From Atriophallophorus winterbourni (lineage: Eukaryota; Platyhelminthes; Trematoda; Plagiorchiida; Microphallidae): a stretch of 64,000 bases of DNA. The stretch spans positions 1 through 64,000 of the forward strand of contig JACCGJ010010187.1 in NCBI GenBank assembly GCA_013407085.1, given 5' to 3'. Below the pieces are notes generated by a model, which worked only from the letters and a program-made list of their open reading frames with translations, had not been told where the DNA came from and did not search any database. Shown here piece after piece: positions 54,185 to 64,000 of the stretch. Made by a program: the position numbers and the translations under genes. The stretch's first letter is position 1. Each line of letters starts with the position of its first letter.

Positions 54185-57100
54185 ATACATTGGACTTTTT
54201 GCTATGTTTATTTACCTACAGGGCTCGCATAATTCTCACTTATGGACTCTGACTGACCTTCACTCAAGACCCAGCTGTAGATGACATTTTTTTCCGTGCG
54301 AGTTTGTTATATGTGGAATAATCTACATGAGTATGTTGTAAACACTCCTCAAATCAAAACATCTTTAAACTAATGGAAAGAAATTTGTGTGCAATCGGTT
54401 AGAGCAGCTTTTGATAACGTTTCACTTCTAAAGCAGAAGGTACTTCATACCACAGGTAATACTCAATGTTAAACTTTTTACATTTTCAATACACAATCGG
54501 TCAAACATATTCCAATCAATTTTTTGATAGTAATTGTGATAACTTTCTGACCCTTAACCCATCAATCGAAGATAACTAAGCATTCTGACACAATGGGTCT
54601 ACATATGTCACGCTACTATGCAAACCGAAACGATTTCTGCCCTTTGAAATTTTACCTGAATATTTAACTGCCCATTAAACAATCAATTTCATTTATTGCT
54701 CGTCACATTGTTCGTAGTTTTCATATTATTCCGTGGATTTCCATTAAACTATATAATAATTTAGACCATTAAACTGCAATTGAATCGAATATAAAGAAAC
54801 AAGATTGCCAGAAACACTTGAATAAATGGGACGTTTTGTTTTCTTCTAAATAGACGAATTAATATTCTCCTGGAAATGTTCCGTGAGTAGAGATAACCAG
54901 TTAGTCTCATAGCCTATTTAAAATAATATTTTTATAGAATTTCAGAACGAAACTTTTTAGTTATGTGTAATTTATATTCAGTAGAAACATGTCGACTAAT
55001 TTAAACGGCAAATCAAACCTGGTGTTTTCTGGTCCGCACACTCAATTTTTATCATTAATTAACCACTCCTGAATTAATGCCACCTATATGTCGTCGTGCA
55101 ACACCAAGAAATGAAATCATTGCAGCAAGCTCAAATAAATTCAGAGTATCCAATTAACGAATGATGCACAGTTTGGTTACCGATAGACTTACATTGAACG
55201 GAGCCGAGTGAAATAATTGATTAGCTACAATATATACATATATATTCGCTCTAGTATAGAATTTATGTTAATTATGAAGTTTAATCACCTATTTAAGTCT
55301 GCAATTTTCGACAACTTGTAAACAGATTATGGTTCTGGAATGGCACATTCAAACTTTTGAACGCAAACAACGCATCTGTCTGCAGCATTCCTCTGTATTT
55401 CATATTCTTAATGCATTCCTTACACAAATGGCGATTTATTTCATTGCATTAAACTGACAGCCTGTGTCAACTTCACAACGCAATTGTTTTCCATGAAAAT
55501 AGCAAACAGCGTTTTCGCAATAAAATGGTCTGGAAACTACTAGCAGTATAATTTCATAGCAAATTGCTTTCGGAACGTTTGCTCAACATATTTTGCACAT
55601 GGAAAATTGATCCTAATCAGACTCTATTGGGAAAAAAACATTGGCCAGCAGAGCGAGAAATTGAAGCAAAAGATTGATATCGATATTTCGTATAGATTCT
55701 ACTACAGTTAAATTACATTCAGATTGCAATTTGGACGGCGATATAGGATTTCATGGCTTATGCCAATCGGTATATTAAGGCGTCTGTGTCGTAAATAAAT
55801 ATCTGTGGTTTACACGGTTTTGTTCGCCCTTACAACTTTGTGTTGCTAAACAAATAATGAATATATTGTTGTCGAATGAAACACCATTATGGCTAACGCT
55901 TGAATATTACAGTCACAAGAAGACGAAACACGGTTCCTAATAATGGGAATATAGTTGAACCCAACGTAAACTGTTCTTTTTTCTCTAGATAACGTCCTGC
56001 TTGCGAATATATGTTTCAATTTAAAGCGGACTCATAAGGATTGATCAAACGTTCAACATTATACGATCCGTAAGAGTTTATCTGCTGCATATTTAGCAAC
56101 TTTTGACACATCGATTGTACGAACATTCGTAAACGAAGCGCTCATGTTGAAGCCCGCCATATTATACACTTATTGATACTAAGCTTAGTGTGAAATCGCA
56201 CATATTATCAATAAATGGAGATTTGATACCTAAAAATGCTCTAAACAAACAAGCACAAGGTTCGGGAATCACGTGTGTAGGAACTCCCATACCATTGCCG
56301 ATGAATATTATAGGTGCGCTTATCTTAATTTTCATCACTTTATGACTAGATTGATTTAAATTATTCAAGCCGAAAATCAAAATAAATTTGTTAATTTTGA
56401 TGAACAGATGCCCAAATGCTCCTTCAAGTGAAAAGGGCAGACCAATGCGGGCCTTTATTTATGAAACAAGAATCGCTGCAAGTTATTTTATTTCACCACT
56501 TGAACTCACATAAAATTTTGAGGTTGTTATATCTTCTTTCACTATATATTTGACGTGATTTGGCAAGAAAATTTTACGAAATGCTGTTACAAAAATCTGC
56601 GCTAGCAAATGTGGGTCGATCACATGATTTCCAGCTGGAATCGTATAGTGTTCGTGATGTGCAAATGCATCACGTCATTGTACTTTAGACTTAAAGCATC
56701 TCAACTGTTTCACATAGTGGAACATTTGGGTATCATTTTAGAAAATAATAAATGCATCAGATATCTTTATTGGTCAATATAACGTTAGGTACATGTTTCA
56801 TTATTTCGAATTCAATAGATTTTCTTATATAAAATTAAGTAATGTACGAGATTTTTAAAAAATATCCTGGACGAATTTTCGATTTACCGCGGATTCCTAA
56901 TCCGGAAGTGGATAAAATCGATTTGAAGAGTTCGCCACTAGATGGAAAATCACGTCATAAAACATGCCAATAATTATAGGCTTGACCTGATTAACTTACA
57001 ACTTCCGGACGGGCGGTCGCAATCACGGCAAGTGATACGGTTAATTACTCAAAACGATGAATTTCATGTTCAAATAATGGCAAGTGTCGGAAGGTAGACC

Positions 57101-57220
57101 ATAAATCTTAGCATTCAGTGGTTGAGGACTTTGATGAAATTATTCATATATTACATACACGCTCAATCTATTCAGGTTTTAAGCAATAATCTAGTCGATA
57201 CATCAATAATTAAACCGGAT
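54185..57220. other. downstream or intronic region of cadherin gene, nothing recognised
   Basis: Only short ORFs without family motifs. It would be the start of the long intron if the GTAAGT donor at 57233 is used. Confidence 0.4.
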
Positions 57221-57225
57221 ATTCA

Positions 57226-60200
57226 TCACTTACTCCCGGTGGTGTCTTGATGTGCAGAATTGTAAGATAAATCGTCCAAATAATTATTAACTTCATATTG
57301 AATCCCATTTTCCGTTTTTTCTCGAGTCCCCAGTATGTTAGATGCCTCCAAGGAAAAATGATTTGAAGCTGACGAGGTAGGCCCTTGTCGCGTGAGAGGC
57401 TTCATGCGTCGTGATCTATTGACTATGAGCAAAATTATCCACCCGATCAATAAACACATTAGAAATATGGTGGAACCGCCAAGGACAGCACTCAATATCG
57501 ATCTTGTTGAAATGTGTCCGTACAAATACGTGGCATTTTTGTGAGCAGCCTCGGTCATTGATTCTTGCTGCAATCTTTGACGTGATTCAAATTCTAACAG
57601 CTTTCCTAAAGTTGGTTTATCTTCGAGTACAATTACAAGCTTTTCCACCGGCAAATTTCGTGATCTTTTACTGTTTGTCGGACCTTGGTCGTCTACAGTG
57701 ACAAGCAAAAGAACATTTTGCCCACATTTCTGAGACAATTGTCCTGTATTTACGAACAGTTCACCAGAATGGCCGTCCAAATAAAAATATTGACTAAGCT
57801 CTGGGGTGTGAATTAGTGAGAACATTAGACTTGCGTTTTGTCCTAAATCGGCGTCGGACGCTTGCAATCGACCGACGGAACTGCCCATGTTCTCGTGACA
57901 TGACACGCTTAACCGATTACCAAATTGTCCGGTAGAATTAGGAAATACTAGCCAAGGAACATTGTCGTTGACATCTGTGACGTCAATAAAAACTTCGGCG
58001 CGACTTGTCAAATTTGGCTTTTTTAATTGTGTGGAAAGCGACGTTGCAAATATTTCGGGAAATGTATGAGAATCTGTCACCTTAATGTAGAAATGATAAC
58101 TTGGTCGCATTTCGCGATCTAACGGTCGGCGTAGGTAGAGGATATTTTCACGAAGAGCAAAGTGATAGCGGACACTCCCGGGAGTCGAAACATAAGGAAA
58201 GTTTGGGTTGGGACTCTGTGAATCAGGTTGCGAATATTCAGGATCATCGTCAGACATTATTTCAAATTTGAATCCTGCATTCTCCTTGTCTGCATCTTTT
58301 ACATTGAACACAATTAGAGGTTTGCTAATTAACAGATTTTCTTCCACTCGGACCACGTATGTGTCACGTTCGAACATAGGTTTGTTGTCATTCATATCTT
58401 GCAAAGTCACCAAAACACTAGAGCAATAAGTGTGTATTCCATCGTCTGCACAAACTTTGAACGCATGCATAGATCGCATTTCCCGATCCAATTCCCCTTG
58501 GGTCGTAAGTAGCCCAGTTTCAGGATCAATTTTAAATAAATGATGATCGTTCACTACGGAATTTGTCTTCAGGTATTTTGTGAATTCCGTTGGAATTCTA
58601 TCCTCATCAATTGGGGCCAAATAATAACGAATAGTGTTGTTCAAGTCAACATCTGTTGCTCTTATCTTAGTTGGATAGTTTGAGTTCAGGGCATACAAAT
58701 GCGTGTTAGGAGGACTGTTTTCCATTACTGTAAAGTGATAGAGTTCCACGGGGAAAACTGGTGGTTGATCATTGACATCTTCAATATGTACTTGCAGATG
58801 TTGATCGCATTTCAAAGGATAAGTCCCGTGATCTACGCATTCGAGAACAACACAGTATTCATCCAGAGATTCACGATCAAAAGTAACAAGTGTTTCCAGT
58901 GTGAAGAGACCAGATGCTTCTCGTAGGCGAAAAGTATCAGTCCAGTTGCCTAGATTACACGTAACCTTACCATTTTCACCCGAATCATAATCTGAAACTG
59001 TAAAATATGTTACTGCATAGCCTATCGGAACATCTTCTTTTATCCAAACTTCTTGAGTATTTGCCTGTGAATCTTTTAAGCTTTTTGAAAAATTTAGATT
59101 TGTTTCAAAACGTACAAGCGGTACATTGTCGTTCACATCATTTACCGTGATTTCCACGAAGCCGGTTGTAGATCGTCTGATTGAACCGATTTGAGAAATT
59201 CGGTCTTTCCGGTTATCAGAAATATCAATGTGACCAGACTCATCCTGGGCAATAACGGGTAGGCGATACTTCCTTGTTTTCTCATAATCTAATTTCTTTT
59301 TCAAGCTTATGGACCCGGTGAATGGATCCAGCTGGAAATGGTTAGCAGCATCTGCAAATGAGGAGCCGTGTCCAAATCTGTATACAATTTGGTTTCCGGA
59401 AGACGCGTCCTTATCATAAGCATATAGTTTACCAATTTCACTTCCAATTGATAGGGACTCATCTACTTTGAATTGTTTAGTATATACACCATCTAAGTTC
59501 TTCTTATTGTGTACTGCATCATTTGTTGTTTCGTCCGTGAATACGGGATCAAATTCGTTCACGTCAATGACATCAACAATGATTCTTAAGGTTCCACGAA
59601 GCCCACCTCCATCTTCGGCAACTAACAATATTTCGTAGCTGGATTGCTGTTCCCGGTCTAGCACAGATTGTAATTCAAGCGCCAACATATTACCCAAGTT
59701 AAGATCAACTAACCGGAAAGGGTCTAGAACCACTGAGCGCGATCCAGATGACTCATCTACGTGTAATGTATCGCTATTCGTAACGCCAACAAAATTGAGA
59801 AATGATGAATTCGCATACTTTTTCCCGGGCCATTCCAGCCAATATTTCTGTACACGATTCTTCGGTGAAAAATCCGCATCGTAGGCAGCCGATAGATCCT
59901 GTTTACTGATTAAACCATCCTTTCCTTCAACAAAAGCGACATGCAACTCTGGTTGATAAGCAGATGTAATTCGCGTGATTGATTTTTGAAGTACATTATT
60001 GTCCACATTGAAAATTGGTGCATTATCGTTCACATCCAGTATGGTTATGTGAAGCTTTGTCAATGGAGTTAATTGCTGGTCCTTAGACGATTTGACCAAA
60101 ACATAAGACATTAATCTACATGAAGGACCGTTTGTAAACATTGACATTGTGTTAAGAGTAACAGAATCCATAGTGGTTAAATGCTTTTCCTCTCTACAGC

Positions 60201-60504
60201 AAGATTTTTCCACATTGCATAAATGTGGGGCTTCTAGATCTAAGTTTTTCAAAATCATTAGTTCCCCGGTTTCCGATTCCAATTTAAAGAAATGACCAAG
60301 TGAACCCGGTCCAATTTTGACAAGACTTTGGGGTGGTAAATTCAAAAATGTTCGAATATCTTGATGAACGATTGAACCGATAGAAAGGTTTTCGTAGATA
60401 AAAAGTTCAGGAATGTTGATTAGATTGTGTGACGCTAATCCAAATTCGGATAAACACGAGTAAAGAAATATCCAATTTATTCGTAAAAATATTGAAGAAT
60501 GCAT
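57226..60504 (-). CDS. protocadherin-like transmembrane cadherin
   Basis: One open frame of 1092 codons on the minus strand. ATG at 60504; an in-frame TAG lies 12 bases upstream, so this is the first possible start in an unspliced exon. Residues 1-25 form a signal peptide. About seven extracellular cadherin repeats follow, with Ca-binding linkers DVNDNAP (157), DVNEFDP (314), DVNDNVP (456), DVNDQPP (576), DMNDNKP (703) and DVNDNVP (844); LDRE and DxD motifs recur, and the seventh repeat ends without a linker near 960. One membrane helix spans about 1003-1029, then a 63-residue tail. No EGF or laminin-G domains, so it resembles protocadherins rather than classic or Fat cadherins. Calcium-dependent cell adhesion is the expected role. 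The last codons GGG-A|GT-AAG-TGA contain a perfect GTAAGT donor, so the true protein may continue in exons further down. Confidence 0.93.
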   Translation of the reverse strand: MHSSIFLRINWIFLYSCLSEFGLASHNLINIPELFIYENLSIGSIVHQDIRTFLNLPPQSLVKIGPGSLGHFFKLESETGELMILKNLDLEAPHLCNVEKSCCREEKHLTTMDSVTLNTMSMFTNGPSCRLMSYVLVKSSKDQQLTPLTKLHITILDVNDNAPIFNVDNNVLQKSITRITSAYQPELHVAFVEGKDGLISKQDLSAAYDADFSPKNRVQKYWLEWPGKKYANSSFLNFVGVTNSDTLHVDESSGSRSVVLDPFRLVDLNLGNMLALELQSVLDREQQSSYEILLVAEDGGGLRGTLRIIVDVIDVNEFDPVFTDETTNDAVHNKKNLDGVYTKQFKVDESLSIGSEIGKLYAYDKDASSGNQIVYRFGHGSSFADAANHFQLDPFTGSISLKKKLDYEKTRKYRLPVIAQDESGHIDISDNRKDRISQIGSIRRSTTGFVEITVNDVNDNVPLVRFETNLNFSKSLKDSQANTQEVWIKEDVPIGYAVTYFTVSDYDSGENGKVTCNLGNWTDTFRLREASGLFTLETLVTFDRESLDEYCVVLECVDHGTYPLKCDQHLQVHIEDVNDQPPVFPVELYHFTVMENSPPNTHLYALNSNYPTKIRATDVDLNNTIRYYLAPIDEDRIPTEFTKYLKTNSVVNDHHLFKIDPETGLLTTQGELDREMRSMHAFKVCADDGIHTYCSSVLVTLQDMNDNKPMFERDTYVVRVEENLLISKPLIVFNVKDADKENAGFKFEIMSDDDPEYSQPDSQSPNPNFPYVSTPGSVRYHFALRENILYLRRPLDREMRPSYHFYIKVTDSHTFPEIFATSLSTQLKKPNLTSRAEVFIDVTDVNDNVPWLVFPNSTGQFGNRLSVSCHENMGSSVGRLQASDADLGQNASLMFSLIHTPELSQYFYLDGHSGELFVNTGQLSQKCGQNVLLLVTVDDQGPTNSKRSRNLPVEKLVIVLEDKPTLGKLLEFESRQRLQQESMTEAAHKNATYLYGHISTRSILSAVLGGSTIFLMCLLIGWIILLIVNRSRRMKPLTRQGPTSSASNHFSLEASNILGTREKTENGIQYEVNNYLDDLSYNSAHQDTTGSK
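57228..57234 (-). other. splice donor overlapping the apparent stop codon
   Basis: GGGA|GTAAGTGA: GTAAGT at 57233-57228 matches the donor consensus, and TGA at 57228-57226 begins inside it. Cutting at 57234 leaves one base of a codon, the phase required by minus-strand exons at 36887 and 31738. Confidence 0.55.
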
Positions 60505-62260
60505 GAGATTTGTCTATTTACATAATGACATGAGGTTTGTAGCGGTACCGAGGTAAAACCCTCATCAAGGCCAATTCTTGTCCAGGTTATTATGGTTTTC
60601 ATGCCACTTTGGATTGACCAATCAGCTTTGAGGAAACTGGTGACCAATTAGCGCAAGGTGTTATTGGTTACACCCACGAACTGCAGATAAATGAAATTAA
60701 GATGATGGAAATGACAAATGTTGAAAACATGAATGGAAATGCCACTGAGTCACAAGTATGAAAATTTCATTTGTAATGAACGAATTGCACTACCCCTCAT
60801 CAAATTGTAATTCCAAATACACAATAGTGCCGTTTCTAATAATATCACAAAACAGCATGGAATGATGACCGCACAATACCACACCATAGCCTGTAAGGAT
60901 ATAACTTACCCATTCTTCCATTTAATGCGCGTTACACGCTCAAGCTTCGATATGCGCACATTATTACTGAATGCATGAACTTGAACAGATTTCCAACCTA
61001 TTTTGCCAAAAACCGTTAATCGTGACATTTTCAAGCATTTGTCAGTGATTATTTGTGGGCTGACTGCTACCAAATTAAAAGTTTCCTGCAACATTCGTGT
61101 TTGCTGTATCTCTAACATGTGACCACGAATGTTAGAAAACCGTTAAGTTTATGCGATGAAGCAGAATTTATTGGCCGAATTAGATTGATTTTGAGGGTTG
61201 TTTGCGAGAAACTTGACTATAATGTTCTTGGTGCAACGTGTATCATCTCGTGGCTCGTTTGCTTACGTGATAAATTTCTCTTTGCAGCAAATGTTCAGTT
61301 ATGTGAGGAGTTCACTTCAGCATATCCCCTTAACAAAGTTTGTTACCATCAAAGAGTGGATTAAGCATGAGTATACAAAAAGTGCTATAAACTAAACTTT
61401 TACGTTTTGATTTTACAGTGAGAAGGATTGGTTTAACAGCAAGCCATACTTTTATAATCAAAATAATCAGACTATTTCAAATAACCAATTGTACACAGGT
61501 TTCAGGTAATCATCAGAATTGATTTGTAAATAACAGCATTAGCTCGTCAACCCGTCCTTTTCCAATTGTCAACTCAGTGAAATGCGGAAAAAGATAATTT
61601 CCAAACTCTGATATTAAAACTACAGAAAATTAGGTGAACCAATATTTGCTACTTATTTATCCACGAGCACATGCGAATATCTTTCTTCGTTTCCCTTTAA
61701 ACAGATTATGTTTCATTGCGGAATAGTCATGACCAAAACAATACTAAAACATAAAGTAATTGTTAGTTGCGCCATTGTGATTTCTCATTGATGTGGTCAA
61801 TTCTCACACCTTGTGCGGTGTAGTTTATTTTATGAGGCGTTTCGTCTTAGCATCACTCATCAACGGAAGCATATTAAATAAATACCAGTGGTTAATTTTT
61901 AACAATTAGTTTTACAAAAAAGCTTGATGTTTGTCTAAGACATACATCTAACAGGTGAGTCTCACATGTCTTTTGTAAAGCTGTCTAAAATTATTAAACT
62001 ATTTTAATTTCAATTGTGAAAAGTGAAGTGATCAGAGCGTTTCAATTTCACATGTCAATCAAAATTCTCTGTTAGTCGTGGTCGCCAACATTTGCCAGTT
62101 CGTGATTTTCAAAACGGAAGTAAATTTTGCCATTGTACTCACTCAGTACCGGATGTTCTGTATCGCCGAATAATCTGATTATCTTTTAGTCATTACATTA
62201 CAGAAAAAATTGGTCAAATGAGGGATGCCTTGAATTAAGTCATATTTAGCCAATCCATCT
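60505..62260. other. 5' flank of cadherin gene, nothing firm
   Basis: Contains an attggtca (CCAAT-like) element near 60650 in minus orientation, but no clear promoter or upstream exon was found. No other gene. Confidence 0.35.
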
Positions 62261-62261
62261 G

Positions 62262-62400
62262 TCGAGGATTCGAGGATTTATGGTTTAAAAGCGAATATTT
62301 TACATCACAGGAATACGGTATGAATGAAAATGTAAAACATTATAGTATATAAAGAGTAGAGTATACTAAATGTATTGCTTACGAATGATGTCCATATAAT
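62262..62400 (-). mobile_element. CR1-like LINE 3' end fragment
   Basis: ggatttatggtttaaaagcg through ggaatacggtatgaatgaaaatg to cttacgaatgatg closely follows the 3' UTR of the CR1 at 15.48-15.62 kb in the same orientation. Tip repeats gaggattc/gaggattt are present. Confidence 0.75.
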
Positions 62401-62404
62401 TGAA

Positions 62405-62890
62405 TCAACAGACGACTATTGCAGCGTAAAGAAAACGTAGGTAGCGCAAATAATTTTCACAATTAACCCGTGCATTACTCGACTGATCAGTACTGCTTAT
62501 CGCGGAGAGAACTACTAACAAAATGACCAGGTAGCGATGACAACGCGATGCTATCGCGTTTGATAGTGATGCTAGTGTGCATTGATGCAATCAATTAATA
62601 TTTGTCTAACTTGCTAGTTTTATTACTAATTGTACGATGAAAAATAAACGAATGGTTTATTGTAAATACATAAACGCAAGCATACTCTAAGATAGGCACA
62701 TGTTTATTTCATCCTGCAATCTAATGGTTGAAAACAAGATTGTGCGCATTATTTTCTTTGAAGTGTTCTCACAAGCTATCAAAGAGATTTCATTAGCTCG
62801 TTCTCCTAAGTAAGTTAATGAAGAAATTACTATTGATTTATTAAACAAGATATTGCTCCCATAAACGGCAAATGTCTAGCTCATCGCGAG
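62405..62890. other. nothing recognised
   Basis: No motif-bearing ORF. Confidence 0.4.
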
Positions 62891-62894
62891 TCAG

Positions 62895-64000
62895 AGTAAT
62901 TACTACGAAAGCTTCGGATACTGGTAATTTTCATTATTTGTATAATGGTATCGTTAGAACCATTGATCCAAACGAACTCAAACCATCTAATATCATGTCA
63001 TAATATGCTAACCCAATTGTCGGTGAAACTCAGCAGGTTAAAAGATGGATTAAGTAATCATTCCCTGTCTTTTTTAGGGATCTCACGGTTTGTTCACATG
63101 TGCTTAAAACTTTTGGGTTCTTATCAACCGGTTAACACCCAGATACTCCCCTACTTTTGATGAGTTCAGTAGTGTGATCGACTCTTCATTGGATGAAAAT
63201 TTCCCTGATCATAACGAAATCCTACCTAATCTCATAAAACACTGCTGAACAGCTTTACGACACCACTTCATTGATTGCGGCTTCTGTGCTGACAGGAAAG
63301 GGATTGCTCCAGAAGAAATGCGTGACCCCAAAATCTTTCCACTATTTAAAAATAAGGGTGATAGAATCATTTGGAACATTTCTCGAGGAAACCCTCCTAA
63401 AAGGTTGTACGTCAATTGTTCACTGGCTCATACAGATGCTACTACAGGAGAAAACCCCGAGGAAAAACCTGGAACAGAGTCTCGTAGACCACCTCTTTCT
63501 GGCAACTCCCTGCTGCCTTGCAGGTCGCACTTGGTTGTGCAAAGGCTAGAGATGCTGACTCGAACAAACGCCGAGTAGTGCTGGGGACGCCGCTTTGTAC
63601 CCAAATTCCCAAGAATCTTCTTTGAAGCCGATTCATCCTCCAGGAGGAGATAGTTGCACAAAGTAAAGTAAAGTAAGTACTACAGGTATAGAGTTTGCTC
63701 GGGAGCTCACCGTGGCTTCATCCGTGTAAGCAAAACCGTAGACATGATCTTGTCCCAAAGACAACTACAACAAATGTTTCGGGTACGGCGAATGCTTTTA
63801 TTTGCAGTTCTATTAATATAACGAAATTATTCGACAAGATTAGCTAAGAGGGTCTTCTGAAAATAGTTGATCTAATAATGGCTGCTCTCCAAGAATGCCT
63901 AAACTTTTAATGTCTTACAAATCTGTCATGAACTGTTCACTCAAATTGAACGGGTGCATTTCAGATGCTTTTGGAATTTGCAGAGGGATCAAATAGTATG
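62895..64000 (+). mobile_element. highly degenerate copy of the 44.7-kb LINE family
   Basis: Collinear with about 45655-46520 of the intact copy, for example gaaagcttcggatactggta, the aactcagcaggt segment, the CGFRKGRSTVDM region near 63710 and a motif A remnant near 63815. More diverged than the copy at 23.8 kb. It runs off the window end and is interrupted by the insertion at 63449-63678. Confidence 0.8.
63449..63678 (+). mobile_element. 230-bp retroposon with (AAAGT)n tail and 9-bp target duplication
   Basis: Flanked by tactacagg at 63440-63448 and 63679-63687. The host LINE sequence resumes exactly after the second copy when compared with 46180-46250 of the intact element. The insert ends in aaagtaaagtaaagtaag. 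One frame reads GCAKARDADSNKRRVVLGTP and then TQIPKNLL-stop, which looks like the end of an ORF, so this may be a 5'-truncated LINE 3' end or a SINE built on one. Confidence 0.75.

Overview
This window looks like nuclear DNA of a parasitic flatworm, most probably a trematode fluke. That is an inference: genes with short coding exons and GT-AG introns, one intron that may reach 20 kb, AT-rich intergenic DNA, and a dense population of non-LTR retrotransposons (CR1-like, RTE-like and a second endonuclease/RT family), a Penelope-like fragment and hammerhead-ribozyme repeats. Nothing bacterial, phage-like or CRISPR-like was seen.

Genes. (1) Plus strand, 64-3434: the 3' half of a gene whose first exon matches the end of the RRM of RBM48, a minor-spliceosome protein; four exons join in frame. 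(2) Minus strand, 60504-57226: a cadherin of the protocadherin type (signal peptide, about seven EC repeats, one membrane segment), in one large exon. Its apparent stop codon overlaps a perfect GTAAGT splice donor. Minus-strand exon candidates at 36887-36607 and 31738-30999 begin in the matching phase, so the gene may run on for another 26 kb with a longer cytoplasmic tail.

Layout. 0-3.4 kb RBM48-like gene, with fold-back repeats in its last intron. 3.9-4.4 kb two hammerhead-ribozyme repeats as an inverted pair. 5.7-8.7 kb dead RTE-like LINE (minus). 9-13.8 kb mostly unassigned DNA with an interrupted tRNA-derived SINE. 13.8-15.3 kb 3' ends of three LINEs. 15.5-20 kb near full-length dead CR1-like LINE (minus) carrying a 578-bp TTAA-flanked MITE. 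22.5 kb possible solo LTR and a hammerhead. 23.8-28.5 kb dead LINE plus composite CR1. 29.4-29.6 kb hammerhead pair. 31-36.9 kb candidate cadherin tail exons around a 241-bp tandem hammerhead repeat. 44.7-47.7 kb LINE with an uninterrupted 972-codon ORF. 50.5-53.2 kb CR1 with its RT core deleted, abutting a Penelope-like fragment. 57.2-60.5 kb cadherin. 62.9-64 kb dead LINE with a 230-bp insertion flanked by a 9-bp target-site duplication.

The hosting genes and the mobile elements do not form a shared pathway. The most unusual material is the hammerhead-ribozyme repeat family: at least four copies keep the catalytic core, one has a full set of stems, and stem III is the palindrome ACCGGU, which suits dimeric cleavage.
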